64,000 nucleotides of DNA from Leucobacter massiliensis (GCF_002982315.1 NZ_MWZD01000012.1:124001-188000), one strand, 5' to 3'. Counted from the stretch's first letter, positions 15,788-25,519 are shown. Notes: generated by a model not told the origin, from the letters alone. Program-made: numbers and translations.

Positions 15788-18700
15788 GCCGAGAGATCGA
15801 AGAGCAGGGACGCCAGGAACGTGGGAACGGAGCGGAGAGACGGATGAGGATGTTGTTCAGCAGGACGAGCGGCGGGAGACGAGCGCGCGGCGCCGCACCC
15901 GCACGCAAGGGATGGCGCCGGATCGGGGCCGGAGCCGTCGCACTCGCCCTGGCCGGGGGGCTGGGCTGGGCGCAGACCGCCCCGGCCACGGCGGCCACGG
16001 TCTACGAGATCGAGGGCGAGTGGCAGGCGGGCACCCCGAACCCGGTGAAGACCGGCGACAACATCGTCTCGGTGTGGCGCTACAACATCAATGACGACGC
16101 ACCCGCACCCGGCAACGCGCCCGTCGACAATGTGACCGTGAACTTCACGGTGCAGCACGGCGTGTTCACCGTGCTGCCGGAGGCCTGCCTCGTCGAGGGC
16201 GTCGACCCCGCCTCCCAGATCTCGGCCGACGGCAGCTCCCTGCGCTGCAATCTCGGCACGCGCGATCAGGGGAGTGCCGAGCTGCTCCTCGCGGGGATCC
16301 GCGCGGTCGGCAACAGCGGTGATCGGGTGAGCGTGGGCGCCGAGATCGGCGGCGTCACGGCGCAGCTGCCTGAGATCCCCATCAAGAACGTGTTCGCCAT
16401 GGATATGAAGTGGGACGGCGGCACGGGAACCCTGAACGAGGGAACCCAGCAGAAGGCGAACTTCCCGTGGTCGCTGCGGCACGCACCCGGCGGCGAGCCG
16501 GGACCCCAGACGATCACCTACGACCTCACGTTCACCGCCTCCGGCGGGGAGGTCCTGCTCCCGCACGCGGACGGCTGTGACGTGATACCCGGCTACTTCG
16601 CCGGGCATCCGCGGTCCGATGCTGATTCGAGCCCCCCGCGACGCGCGCCGTTCGTCACCCAGTGCAAGCTGGAGCCGACCGGCACGAACACCATGCGGCT
16701 CACCCTCACGGGCATCGACTACTCGAAGACGCTCCTGCCGACGGAGGACTCCGGCGGAGCGCCGTTGCCCACCGACTGGGACGTGGTCGCCGCCGGTGAA
16801 GTGAACGTCCAGTGGACGTGGAAGGGCACCACCACCCTCACCATCGACGCGAAGCCGACCGGCCCCTATGTCTCGGTCGACGGCGCGACTTCGAACGACC
16901 TGACGAACAACAACTCGACGAGCCGCGCCGTCACGCGCGGTATCTTCACGGGCGGCTGGCGCTTCAGCGGCCTGCGGCCGCAGCTGCCGGGAACGCAGTG
17001 GACGGATACCTCCCGGGCGATGGCCGGCGACACGATTCTCGCGAATGCCGGCGTCCTGCCTCCGGCGCCTGGGGAGCCCTCCGCCGGACTCTGCGTCATC
17101 ATGGACTCCAAGTACGTCGACTTCGTGGATGCGGTCGTGGGAAGTCTCGAAGAAGGGGTCGTCACGCCCTACCCGGGCATCACCTACTGGTACTACACCG
17201 GCACGGGCGTGAACAACAACCTCAACCCCAACAGCACCAGCTACAACCCGAACACCTTCACCTGCGACGGGAGCGGCTGGACCACCACCAAGCCGAGCAA
17301 TCCCGCCTCGATCCGTGCCGTCCGCGCAGAGATCACCGCCGCCGCAGGAGCGAACGTCACCGAGAGCCTGGCCATGCTGTACGTGCACAGCCGGATCAAG
17401 AGCAATGTGCCCGTGGGCCAGGACATCTGGACCTGGATGTCCTACAACCGGAACGGCGGCACGAGCTGGCAGAACCCGACCCGGTCCACCAATCCGAGCG
17501 ACGTGCCGGCGACGGGCACATTGACCCCGGGCACCCGGTACCCCTTCACCTCGTCCGGGCGTGACATCATGCGCGTGATCGCGGCGAACCCGCGGGTCAC
17601 CAAGGTCGCGGACCAGGACTACTCGGTTCCGGGAGCCACCGTGCAGTACACCGTGACCTATCGTGCCGAGGCGGGCTCGAACGTGACGGTTCCGAACTAC
17701 ACCCTCACGGACACCCTGCCCGCGGGCACCAGTTATGTGCCGGGCAGCGCCTCGACGGCGCCGTCCAGCCAGAGCGGGCAGAAGCTCACCTGGAATCTCG
17801 CGAACGTTCAGACGAACACCGACTACGTCATGACGTACAGCGTGCGCCTGCCCGCGGACGCCGAACCGGGGTCGGCCTTCACGAACGAGGTGACGGCGAA
17901 CATCAGCGGCTCGACCGCGACGGCGACGGACACGGTGCGCATCCGCGACGGCGGCCTCGTGCTGCTCACCAAGACCGCGGCGGCCAGCAAGGTGCCGCAC
18001 AACGGCGGAGCCGCCGAGGACTCGTGGACCGTGCGACTCACCTCGACGGACACCCGCAGCTCGGCCTTCACGGACACCATCGACGTCCTGCCCTACAACG
18101 GTGACGGCCGAGGCACCTCCTTCACCGGCGGCTACCGGCTGAGCGGCCCGGTGCAGGCGGCTGCGAACGCGACCGTCTACTACACGACGGCCGATCCGGC
18201 GACGCTCGTCGACGATCCCGCCCACGCCTCGAACGGCTCGGCCGGCAACGTCAGCGGCAACACCGTCGGCTGGTCGACCGACTTCACCGCCGAGGCCACG
18301 GCCGTGCGCGTGATCGGTCCGGCGCTCGCCGGTGGCTCCACCCAGGAGTTCGTCGTCGCCGTCGTCACCGAGGGCGCCACCCACGGCGACCGCTACGTCA
18401 ACCGCGCCGAGTCGCGCGCCTCCCGCCAGGAGCTGCGCATGCGCACCTCCGGAGCCTTCGAGATCGGCGCCGTGAACTCGGTGACGATCAAGAAGTACGT
18501 CGCTGACGCTGAGCAGGAGTGGCACGACGCCAACGACATCGACGACGCACCGAGCGTCCACACCGGCGACACCCTGCCCTATCGTCTCGTCATCACGAAC
18601 ACCGGCGACCAGCCGCTGCAGAACGTCGTCGTCACCGACGACCGGGTGGATCTCGCGAAGCTCGACCCGCTGCCGGAGGGCCTCACCGTCGTCGACGGCA

Positions 18701-19368
18701 AGGCCGTGATCCCGGAGCTGCAACCCGGCGAGGAGAACCAGCTCGTGGTCGAGTACCAGGTGCCGGTCGCTGCGGGAACGCCCGCCGGCAACCTGGTCAA
18801 CACCGCCTGCGTGGTGCCGCAGCCCGTCGACCCCGATGACGAGACCGCCCCCTCGGTTCCCGCCGAGGAGGACTGCGATCCGGCGGTCGTGATCGTGCAG
18901 CCCTCCTCGCTGTCCTGGGAGAAGGTCGCGGCGGGTACGCCCGACACCGAGCGTCTCGCCGGCTCCGAGTGGGAGCTCACCCCCGTCGACGAGAACGACG
19001 AGCCCGTCGGCGACCCGGTCCCGGTGACCGATTGCGTGGCCGACTCCGCCGCAGCGTGCGACGGACCCGATGTCGATCCCGCCGCGGGCGCATTCCGCAT
19101 CGACCCGCTCGACGACGGCCGCTACCGTCTCGTCGAGACGCGGGCGCCCGCCGGCTACCAGCTCGACGCGACGCCCCGCTTCGTCGAGGTGCTCGGCGAG
19201 ACCGCCCTGGAGCAGCCCATCGAGAACGTCCTGCAGGAGGGACCGGAGCTGCCGCTCACCGGCGGGGTGGGCACCCTCGGCTTCTGGGTCGGGACGGGAC
19301 TGCTGAGCGTGCTCGCGGCCGGCGGTGTGCTGTGGCAGCGCCGGCGACGCCGCGCGGGCGCTCGCTGA
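15784..19368 (+). CDS. Large LPXTG tip/adhesin pilin
   Basis: A 1194-residue surface protein. The signal region is long: a charged N-terminus of about 45 residues, then a hydrophobic core and cleavage near PATAATV. About 550 residues of unique, Thr/Asn-rich N-terminal region have no motif I recognise and may be the adhesive head. Next come DUF11-type stalk repeats (VTKVADQDYSVPGATVQYTV; KYVADAEQEW; LVITNTGDQPLQNVVVTDD) and a CnaB/SpaA-like domain with E-box YRLVETRAPAGYQ. LPLTG stands at about 1156-1160 with an anchor helix and RRRRRAGAR. No clear Lys pilin motif is seen, which fits a terminal subunit. ATG 15784 overlaps the sortase stop. Confidence 0.88.
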   Translation: MSREIEEQGRQERGNGAERRMRMLFSRTSGGRRARGAAPARKGWRRIGAGAVALALAGGLGWAQTAPATAATVYEIEGEWQAGTPNPVKTGDNIVSVWRYNINDDAPAPGNAPVDNVTVNFTVQHGVFTVLPEACLVEGVDPASQISADGSSLRCNLGTRDQGSAELLLAGIRAVGNSGDRVSVGAEIGGVTAQLPEIPIKNVFAMDMKWDGGTGTLNEGTQQKANFPWSLRHAPGGEPGPQTITYDLTFTASGGEVLLPHADGCDVIPGYFAGHPRSDADSSPPRRAPFVTQCKLEPTGTNTMRLTLTGIDYSKTLLPTEDSGGAPLPTDWDVVAAGEVNVQWTWKGTTTLTIDAKPTGPYVSVDGATSNDLTNNNSTSRAVTRGIFTGGWRFSGLRPQLPGTQWTDTSRAMAGDTILANAGVLPPAPGEPSAGLCVIMDSKYVDFVDAVVGSLEEGVVTPYPGITYWYYTGTGVNNNLNPNSTSYNPNTFTCDGSGWTTTKPSNPASIRAVRAEITAAAGANVTESLAMLYVHSRIKSNVPVGQDIWTWMSYNRNGGTSWQNPTRSTNPSDVPATGTLTPGTRYPFTSSGRDIMRVIAANPRVTKVADQDYSVPGATVQYTVTYRAEAGSNVTVPNYTLTDTLPAGTSYVPGSASTAPSSQSGQKLTWNLANVQTNTDYVMTYSVRLPADAEPGSAFTNEVTANISGSTATATDTVRIRDGGLVLLTKTAAASKVPHNGGAAEDSWTVRLTSTDTRSSAFTDTIDVLPYNGDGRGTSFTGGYRLSGPVQAAANATVYYTTADPATLVDDPAHASNGSAGNVSGNTVGWSTDFTAEATAVRVIGPALAGGSTQEFVVAVVTEGATHGDRYVNRAESRASRQELRMRTSGAFEIGAVNSVTIKKYVADAEQEWHDANDIDDAPSVHTGDTLPYRLVITNTGDQPLQNVVVTDDRVDLAKLDPLPEGLTVVDGKAVIPELQPGEENQLVVEYQVPVAAGTPAGNLVNTACVVPQPVDPDDETAPSVPAEEDCDPAVVIVQPSSLSWEKVAAGTPDTERLAGSEWELTPVDENDEPVGDPVPVTDCVADSAAACDGPDVDPAAGAFRIDPLDDGRYRLVETRAPAGYQLDATPRFVEVLGETALEQPIENVLQEGPELPLTGGVGTLGFWVGTGLLSVLAAGGVLWQRRRRRAGAR

Positions 19369-19515
19369 CCCGGGCAGAGCGGCCGGCTGTCGCCGCGCGC
19401 GGCCAGACGCATCGGCAGCGGCAGGGGCAGACCCTGCGGCAGCGGGTGCGCGGCCGCGAATGGCCCTGCCGCGGCCCCTTCGCTACGCTGAGGGTGGCCG
19501 AGCGGAGGGGAGGCT

Positions 19516-20484
19516 GTGATGCCGGGAGCAGAAGTGTCGCGGACGGACCGCTTCGAGCGGCGGAACCGTCTGTTCTCGGAGCGTCCTTTCCACCGTCTCG
19601 ACGTGCAGTTCCACGGTCTGCAGGACATCCCGCACAACCCCCACCTGCAGGAGTACCTCTACACCGCCGGCATCGAGATCTCCCGCATCGAGGCCGCGCA
19701 CGCACTGCGCGCGCGCATCGCGCACTTCCCCGAGTTCACCTTCGTGCACGCCGTGGTGCCGCCGCTCACGATCGTCTGGAGACGGGACCGCCTCTCGATC
19801 GGCCGCGCCCTCGTGCTGCTCGTGCGCGACGGCGGCCTCGAGTTCCCGGACGGAGCGCCCGTGGTGCGCCGCGAACCGGGCGCCTACCTCGTGCTCCCGG
19901 GGGACACCCCCGTGGAGATCACGGCCACCCGTCCGCGGACGGAGGTCGTCTACTTCAGCGTGCCCGCGCGCTTCGTCCGGGGGGTGCTCGACGCCGGGGA
20001 GGCATCCGTCTCGCCGACTCCGCTGCCGAGCGCGCTGCTGGCCCCCATGTATGCCTTCGCGGCGAACCTCTGCGCCCTGTCGCTCACGGACATCGACGAC
20101 TTCTCTCCGCTGGAGTCGGCGGCGGAGGAGATCGCCCGCTCCACCGTGCGACTCATCGTCGGCCTCCCGGAACGCAGATCCCCGTCGCTTTTCAGCACCG
20201 CCGTGGAGCTGATCCTCGACGAATACCCCGATCGTGCCCTCAACAGCGCGCGCCTCGCGGAACGGCTGAAGGTCTCATCCCGTACGGTCCAGCTCGCCTT
20301 CCAGGCCGAGGGGACCACCGTGTCCGGGACGATCCGCCGCGTGCGCGCCGCCGCTGCCGCGCGCATCGCGCGGGAGCAGCCGGAGTTGCGCCGAGCGAGG
20401 ATCGCCGAGCTCACCGGCTTCGGCTCCGTCGACGCGCTCGAACGCGCCCGGAACGCGGTGCGGCGCCGGGATCACGTGTCCTGA
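19516..20484 (+). CDS. AraC-like transcriptional regulator
   Basis: A 322-residue protein. The N-terminal part up to about residue 175 resembles a cupin-like ligand domain (VRREPGAYLVLPGDTPVEITA). The C-terminal part, about 230-318, is an AraC-type double helix-turn-helix (LNSARLAERLKVSSRTVQLAF; RIAELTGFGSVDALERA). GTG 19516 and ATG 19519 both lie behind GGAGGGGAGG; the GTG is given. It is placed directly downstream of the pilus operon on the same strand, so it may add control there, but no target site is visible. Its last 210 bp overlap the opposing sigma gene. Confidence 0.78.
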   Translation: MMPGAEVSRTDRFERRNRLFSERPFHRLDVQFHGLQDIPHNPHLQEYLYTAGIEISRIEAAHALRARIAHFPEFTFVHAVVPPLTIVWRRDRLSIGRALVLLVRDGGLEFPDGAPVVRREPGAYLVLPGDTPVEITATRPRTEVVYFSVPARFVRGVLDAGEASVSPTPLPSALLAPMYAFAANLCALSLTDIDDFSPLESAAEEIARSTVRLIVGLPERRSPSLFSTAVELILDEYPDRALNSARLAERLKVSSRTVQLAFQAEGTTVSGTIRRVRAAAAARIAREQPELRRARIAELTGFGSVDALERARNAVRRRDHVS

Positions 20485-21060
20485 GACGCCCGCCCCCTCG
20501 GCGAGCCACGCGCTGCGCAGGCCCGCCCGCGCCCGCCGGCCGAGCGCCGATACCGCGTTCGGCTCGAGCGAGAGCTGCCGGGCGATCTCTCCGCGCGAGT
20601 GCCCCTCCACGAGCTGCAAGCGCAGCACCGTCCGCCAGCGCTCCGGCATCGCGTCGAACGCGGCGCGCAGCAGCCGCTGCTCCTCGGCCCGCAGCAGCGC
20701 TTCGTCGGCTCCGGCGGCTCGCGCTCCGGTCAGCGCGTCGAGCTGCTCACCGTCGAGGCCGGAGACCTCGTGACGGCGCTGCTGGAAGTGGCGGGCGGTG
20801 AGGTTGCGGGAGACCGCGATCAGGTACGCGCGGAAGTACTGCCGCGGGCCTCCGCCCGCGAGCAGCTGGCTCCACAGCTGTGCGAAGGCCTCCGCCACCA
20901 TGTCTTCCGCGGCGTCGCGAGCGAGCGTGCGCACCGCGGCGATGGCGGCGCCGACGTGACGCCGCCACAGTTCCGCGTACGCGCCGCGCTCGGCCCGCCG
21001 CGCCGCGGCCAGCAGTTCCTCCTCCGTGTGATCGCACCACGAACGTCCCCGTTTCGGCAT
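20275..21060 (-). CDS. ECF sigma factor, short paralogue lacking an anti-sigma part
   Basis: 261 residues. Region 2 (YAELWRRH, AAEDMVAEAFAQLWSQL) and region 4 (MPERWRTVLRLQLVEGHSRGE, LEPNAVSALGRRARAGL) are clearly similar to the fusion sigma factor at 10930-12786, including the shared PNAVS core. Recognisable sigma sequence stops near residue 195. The remaining 65 residues are encoded antisense to the AraC gene and look like read-through, with no zinc finger or membrane segment. It may be a free sigma factor or a copy cut short when the AraC gene arrived. ATG 21060 is the natural start. Confidence 0.75.
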   Translation of the reverse strand: MPKRGRSWCDHTEEELLAAARRAERGAYAELWRRHVGAAIAAVRTLARDAAEDMVAEAFAQLWSQLLAGGGPRQYFRAYLIAVSRNLTARHFQQRRHEVSGLDGEQLDALTGARAAGADEALLRAEEQRLLRAAFDAMPERWRTVLRLQLVEGHSRGEIARQLSLEPNAVSALGRRARAGLRSAWLAEGAGVSGHVIPAPHRVPGAFERVDGAEAGELGDPRSAQLRLLPRDARGSGGAHAADRPGHGGPLGLEGELDRTG

Positions 21061-21264
21061 AACCGTGCTCCCCAGCTGTTCCCCGACCCCTGTGGTCTGA
21101 GAGCACGCTAGAAAAGGACGGTGCGCGGCGGAATCGCGATGCGCCGAATGCCGTCACGGCTGCGCGGAATGCGGCTCCGCGGGGATGCTCCGGCGGTTTC
21201 CGCGCGGAGGCTGCGGAGCGCGGGCGCGGAGCGCGGGAACGGCTCCGGGCGCTGCGCCCGTGGC

Positions 21265-22215
21265 TCAGCGGGGCGTCGCCGCGACCGGCCGGTGGAGGGC
21301 GCAGGCCGCGCCCGCGTGGGCGTCGCAGGCGACGAAGCGGCTCCGGCACGAGGGCTCGGCGCAGTTCGCGAGCCGCTTCGTGGCGGTGCCGCAGACGGCG
21401 CAGCGGCCCAGCACCGCGGCCCCGGGAGCGAAGTCCATCGTCTCGCGCCCGTCGAACACGGCGAGCGACCCCTCCCACAGCCCCTCGTTGCCGAAGGCCT
21501 CGCCGTAGCGCACGATCCCGCCGTCGAGCTGGTACACCTCCGTGAATCCGCGATCCCGCATCGCCGCCGAGAGGATCTCGCAGCGGATCCCGCCCGTGCA
21601 GTAGGTGACGACCGGCCGCTCCTTCAGCTCATCGAAGGCTCCGGCGTCGATCTGCGCGATGAAATCGTGGGTGGTGCGGGTCTCGGGCACCACCGCCCCG
21701 CGGAAGCGGCCGATCTCCGCTTCCCAGGCGTTGCGCCCGTCGAAGAACACGACCTCCTCGCCGCGCTCCTCGACCAGCCGGTGCACCGCCTCCGGCGAGA
21801 GGTGCTCGCCGCCGCCCACGACCCCGTCGGCGTCGACGCGCAGCTCCTCGGGGATCCCGAAGGCGACGAGCTCCTCCCGCACCTTCACGCTGAGCTTCGG
21901 GAAGTCGGCGATGCGCGCCCACGGCGCCGAGCGGTCGACGCCGTGCAGGCGCTCGGGCGCGCTCGCGACGAAACCGCTGCCGTCGCTCCACTTCGCGTCG
22001 AGACGGGCGAAGGGGCCGTACTCGCGCGTGCGCCGTAGATACCGCTTGCACGCGTCGAGCTCGCCCCCCACGGTGCCGTTGATCCCGTGCGGCGAGACGA
22101 TGATCCGGCCCCGCAGCCCCAGCGACTCGCACAGCTCCCGCTGCCACAGCCGCACCGCCTCGGGATCCGGGATCGGCGCGAAGGCGTAGTACAGCAGGAT
22201 CTTGGGCTCGCTCAC
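21265..22215 (-). CDS. trhO: tRNA uridine(34) hydroxylase TrhO (rhodanese fold)
   Basis: A 316-residue enzyme that hydroxylates uridine 34 in tRNA with oxygen. An N-terminal acylphosphatase-like domain ([26 protein letters not shown]) is followed by a rhodanese domain with active Cys in [12 protein letters not shown]. The C-terminus has a cysteine cluster ([21 protein letters not shown]) likely to bind zinc. Family members are usually 280-350 residues, so it is complete. It ends 9 bases before the carboxylesterase gene on the same strand. Confidence 0.92.
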   Translation of the reverse strand: MSEPKILLYYAFAPIPDPEAVRLWQRELCESLGLRGRIIVSPHGINGTVGGELDACKRYLRRTREYGPFARLDAKWSDGSGFVASAPERLHGVDRSAPWARIADFPKLSVKVREELVAFGIPEELRVDADGVVGGGEHLSPEAVHRLVEERGEEVVFFDGRNAWEAEIGRFRGAVVPETRTTHDFIAQIDAGAFDELKERPVVTYCTGGIRCEILSAAMRDRGFTEVYQLDGGIVRYGEAFGNEGLWEGSLAVFDGRETMDFAPGAAVLGRCAVCGTATKRLANCAEPSCRSRFVACDAHAGAACALHRPVAATPR

Positions 22216-22224
22216 CCGACCATG

Positions 22225-23733
22225 CTACGCGGGCTCGTGCTGGGCCGGCGGCGCGGCGAGCAGGGTGCGTGCGTCGTCGTAGGCGCCCGGCTCGTCCCGG
22301 ACCGGCAGGTCGAAGATGCGGCTCGGCCCGCTGCCCGCGGTGTCGGCCGGCCAGCCGGGGTCGCGGTCGCGGGCGAAGGCGACCACCGCCCCGTGGATCG
22401 CGTCGGCGAGCGCCTGCGGGGGCTGCGGTCCCGCCACCCGCTCCACGCCGGCCGCGTCGAGGCGGTCGAAGACGAACGGCACGTCGCCGCAGTGCCCCGC
22501 CCGCGGCGGATCGTCGGGATGCCAGGCGAAACGGTAGCTCCAGGTGGGCCCAGCCACGGCCGAGACCGCACGGGCCTCGGCCGCACGCGGCACCCAGGAG
22601 CGGAACACCGCGTCGCTGAGGTAGCGCCCCAGCAGCTCCGCGCTTCCGGTGCACTCCGCGGCGCGGCGCGTCCGCAGCCAGGCCTCCGCCGCCTCCCGTG
22701 AGGCGCCCAGCGCGCGCAGCAGCACACGCCGGGGAGCCCGGTCGAGCAGCCCGCCCGGGCGGAACAGCCCCGTCAGCTCGTCGTCCGCCGTGCCGAGCAC
22801 GAGCGGCACCCCGGCGCTCGGTCCCTCAGTGAGCGCCGCGAGGGTGTCGACGGGCACCACGTCCCCGTCCGCGACGGGCCCGAGCAGCAGGCCCGCACGC
22901 ACGATGGCGTGCACATCGTGCAGCAGGTGCGGGGCGGCGGGTGAGGTGATGCGGGGCTGCAGGGCGAGCAGCTTCGACTCGGGGACCGAGGCGAAGCCAG
23001 CGGCGTCGGCGGTCACCCCGGCCAGGCGGGCCAGTCGCAGCGCCCTCCGCCTGGCGGCCGCGGCAGAGGGGTCCGCCACCGCGGGCGAGATCGCATATCC
23101 GCCGGAGAACAGCCCGGCCGCGTCCGGCACCCCGAGCAGGGTGAGCACGGCCCCGCCGCCCGCCGACTGGCCGGCGATCGTCACCCGCGAGGGGTCGCCC
23201 CCGAAGGCCGCGATGTGGTCCCGCACCCACCGCAGCGCGCATACCCAGTCGAGCACCCCGCGATTCGGCGTCGCGTCCTCCACCCAGCCGAAGCCCGCGA
23301 AGCCGAGCCGGTAGGAGACCGTGACGAGCACCACGCCGTCCCGGGCGAAGGCCCGCCCGTCGTACCAGGGACTCGCCGGAGACCCCGAGATGTAGCCGCC
23401 GCCGTGAATCCACACGAGCACCGGCAACGCGGCCGCGGGATCGGGATCCGGCGTCCACACGTTGACGCTCAGCGTGTCGTCGCCCGGCACGCTGTGCTCC
23501 GGGATCAGCGTCATCCCCGTCTCGCCGCGCTGCGGGGTCGGCCCGAACGCCCGCGCCTCGCGCACGCCCGTCCAGGCCGCCCGGGGCTGTGGCCGGGCGA
23601 AGCGCAGCGACCCCACCGGCGGCTCGGCGTAGGGAATGCCGCGGAACACCGCGATCCTGCCGCGTCCCTCGGTCTCGACGGCGGCCCCGGAGCCGGCAGC
23701 GCCCGGATCAGCGCGCTCCCACGTCCCGCGCAC
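22225..23733 (-). CDS. Type-B carboxylesterase / lipase
   Basis: 502 residues of the alpha/beta-hydrolase carboxylesterase family. The oxyanion hole is WIHGGGYISGSP, the nucleophile elbow IAGQSAGGGAV with the catalytic Ser, and the catalytic His likely the one in GHCGDVPFVF. No signal peptide is seen. GTG 23733 is the first usable start, yet the codons just upstream spell IVETPSGAV in frame, the common family N-terminus, without an ATG, GTG or TTG before them; the true start may be unusual or a base may be wrong. It follows the GntR gene by 53 bp on the same strand. The substrate is unknown. Confidence 0.85.
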   Translation of the reverse strand: MRGTWERADPGAAGSGAAVETEGRGRIAVFRGIPYAEPPVGSLRFARPQPRAAWTGVREARAFGPTPQRGETGMTLIPEHSVPGDDTLSVNVWTPDPDPAAALPVLVWIHGGGYISGSPASPWYDGRAFARDGVVLVTVSYRLGFAGFGWVEDATPNRGVLDWVCALRWVRDHIAAFGGDPSRVTIAGQSAGGGAVLTLLGVPDAAGLFSGGYAISPAVADPSAAAARRRALRLARLAGVTADAAGFASVPESKLLALQPRITSPAAPHLLHDVHAIVRAGLLLGPVADGDVVPVDTLAALTEGPSAGVPLVLGTADDELTGLFRPGGLLDRAPRRVLLRALGASREAAEAWLRTRRAAECTGSAELLGRYLSDAVFRSWVPRAAEARAVSAVAGPTWSYRFAWHPDDPPRAGHCGDVPFVFDRLDAAGVERVAGPQPPQALADAIHGAVVAFARDRDPGWPADTAGSGPSRIFDLPVRDEPGAYDDARTLLAAPPAQHEPA

Positions 23734-23786
23734 CGCGCCGGAGGGGGTCTCGACGATCGGGCCCCCCTCAGCCTCCGCCGCGCGGC

Positions 23787-24620
23787 TCAGGCCCGGGCCC
23801 TTCCCTCGGCCTCCCGCAGCTCGGCCTCCCGCGCCCCGCTCGCCTCGCGCACATCCGCGGCCTCCCGCACCTGATCGATGCGCAGCTGCTGCTCGGGCGT
23901 CCGGGTGAGCGGGGGGATCACCTGATGCTGGTCGGTGACGATGACGACGTCGTGGTCCACGTGCTCGGCCATCGCGTGCACCGCGTCGATGAAGTCGCGG
24001 CGGCGGATCGCGTCGAGCACGCGCGCGTGGTCGCGCTCCATCTCAGAGCCGGTCGCCACGTTCGCGAGGCGTCCGCGATGCTCGGGCGTGCGCAGCTGGT
24101 CGTTGATCCCCGCGTAGAGCGACGCCAGCAGCCGGTTCTTGGCCGAGTCGAAGATGAGGCGGTGGAACTTGCTGTCGAAGGCGCTGTCCTCCCCGCCCGT
24201 GGCAAGGCCCAGCACCGGGCAGCGCGTGCAGCCCACCTCTTCGGCGGCGGCCCGCTCGAGCGCGGCGAGATCCTCCTCCGTGCGATGGATCGTCGCCTGC
24301 TGCGCGGCCTCGATCTCCAGTGCCCGCCGGTAGCTGAGGATCTCCTCGAGGGTGAAGTCGGCGAGGAACTCATTCAGCAGCGTGCTCGTCGGCGCGGCCG
24401 ATCGCACGAAGGTGCCCCGCCCGGGCAGCGTCTCGAGCATGCCCACGCTCGCGAGGGAGCGCACCGCCTCCCGCACCGTGGAGCGGCCCACGCCCGTCTG
24501 CTCCGCGAGCTCCGGCTCGATCGGGATCCGGCTGCCCACGGGCCACTCGCCGGTCGTGATCTTGCGCCGCAGGTAGGCGAGCGTTGCGCGAGCACGCTCG
24601 GATCCCGTGGTCATCGCCAT
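23787..24620 (-). CDS. FadR-type GntR transcriptional regulator
   Basis: A 277-residue regulator. The winged helix-turn-helix is at about 6-72 (RKITTGEWPVGSRIP, TVREAVRSLASVGMLETLPGRGTFV). An all-alpha FCD ligand domain follows, with candidate metal-binding residues in FHRLIFDSAKN and the late HVDHD block. The final 45 residues are charged and repetitive in Arg, Glu and Ala. ATG 24620 has GGAG 8 bases upstream. It lies just ahead of the carboxylesterase on the same strand, so it probably controls that gene and itself. Confidence 0.87.
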   Translation of the reverse strand: MAMTTGSERARATLAYLRRKITTGEWPVGSRIPIEPELAEQTGVGRSTVREAVRSLASVGMLETLPGRGTFVRSAAPTSTLLNEFLADFTLEEILSYRRALEIEAAQQATIHRTEEDLAALERAAAEEVGCTRCPVLGLATGGEDSAFDSKFHRLIFDSAKNRLLASLYAGINDQLRTPEHRGRLANVATGSEMERDHARVLDAIRRRDFIDAVHAMAEHVDHDVVIVTDQHQVIPPLTRTPEQQLRIDQVREAADVREASGAREAELREAEGRARA

Positions 24621-24782
24621 GCTCACTCCGCTCCGATCGAGGCCCCATCGTCTGAGAACACGAGTATATCGAGCGCCGCCGACCGCCCCCTGGAGCGGGG
24701 AGTGCCGGAGGCCTAAGCTGGGGGCACCGACCGCGGGGCCCATCGCGCGGACGCCGTGGACATCGACACACGAGGGAGAGCC

Positions 24783-25334
24783 ATGACGCAGCCGAGCCGA
24801 GGACCGATCAACCCCTACGCGGGCATGCGCGAGGTGCCCGCCTTCGCCCTCCACAGCGACGAGATCCAGGACGGAGAGCCCCTGCCGGCCGAGGTGTACG
24901 CGGCCGACGCGGGGGGATCGAACCGTTCGCCGCAGCTGAGCTGGTCGGGCTTCCCGGCGGAGACGAAGAGCTTCGCGCTCACCTGCTTCGACCCCGATGC
25001 GCCCACCGGCTCCGGCTTCTGGCACTGGGCCGTCGCCAACATCCCGGTGGGCGTCACGGAGCTGCCGGCGGACGCCGGCTCGCTCGGCGGCGGACTGCTG
25101 CCGGAGGGCGCCGTCATGCTCCCCAACGAGATGCGGGAGCCCGCCTTCACCGGCGCCGCACCGCCCGAGGGCACCGGCGTGCACCACTACTGGTTCGTGG
25201 TCCCCGCGCTCGACGTCGAGCACATCGATGTCGACCCGCAGGCCACGCCCGCCGTGCTCGGCTTCATGATGCGGGACGCGGTCATCGCCCGTGCCGTCAT
25301 CGTCGCGACGGGGGAGTTCGGCGGCGCAGCCTAG
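24783..25334 (+). CDS. YbhB/YbcL-type phosphatidylethanolamine-binding protein
   Basis: A 183-residue PEBP-fold protein. Diagnostic stretches are SPQLSWSGFP, the ligand-pocket DPDAPTG, FWHWAVANIP and HHYWFVV. The biochemical role of bacterial members is not settled; they are often called Raf-kinase-inhibitor-like by fold only. ATG 24783 follows GAGGGAGAG. It stands alone with a divergent GntR gene on one side and a PutA-like gene 185 bp downstream. Confidence 0.9.
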   Translation: MTQPSRGPINPYAGMREVPAFALHSDEIQDGEPLPAEVYAADAGGSNRSPQLSWSGFPAETKSFALTCFDPDAPTGSGFWHWAVANIPVGVTELPADAGSLGGGLLPEGAVMLPNEMREPAFTGAAPPEGTGVHHYWFVVPALDVEHIDVDPQATPAVLGFMMRDAVIARAVIVATGEFGGAA

Positions 25335-25519
25335 CCTCCCACCTTCCACCCAATCCCCCTCCCAACCCTCCTGCTCCTCGCTGGCTGCGAGTGGCGGCGG
25401 GGCGGGGGCGGGGGCGTGTCCCTGCGGCCCGCGACGGCCGGGGGCGAGCGTCCTCAGAGCTCCGTCGGACGCGGCGCGGGGGAGCATGATCCGCCTCGCC
25501 TCCGCCTACAGTGGGGAAC

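Noticed and set aside
15724-18723. A 999-codon open frame on the minus strand opposite the tip pilin
   Set aside because: It is a by-product of GC-rich third positions in the real gene; composition is Arg/Gly/Val-rich without domains, and the plus-strand protein has a signal peptide, repeats and LPLTG.
21061-21120. A fourth copy of the ECF promoter motif upstream of the short sigma gene
   Set aside because: The minus strand shows CTTTTC and a later CACAGG, but GTCAC is incomplete and the spacing is about four bases too long compared with the three good sites.
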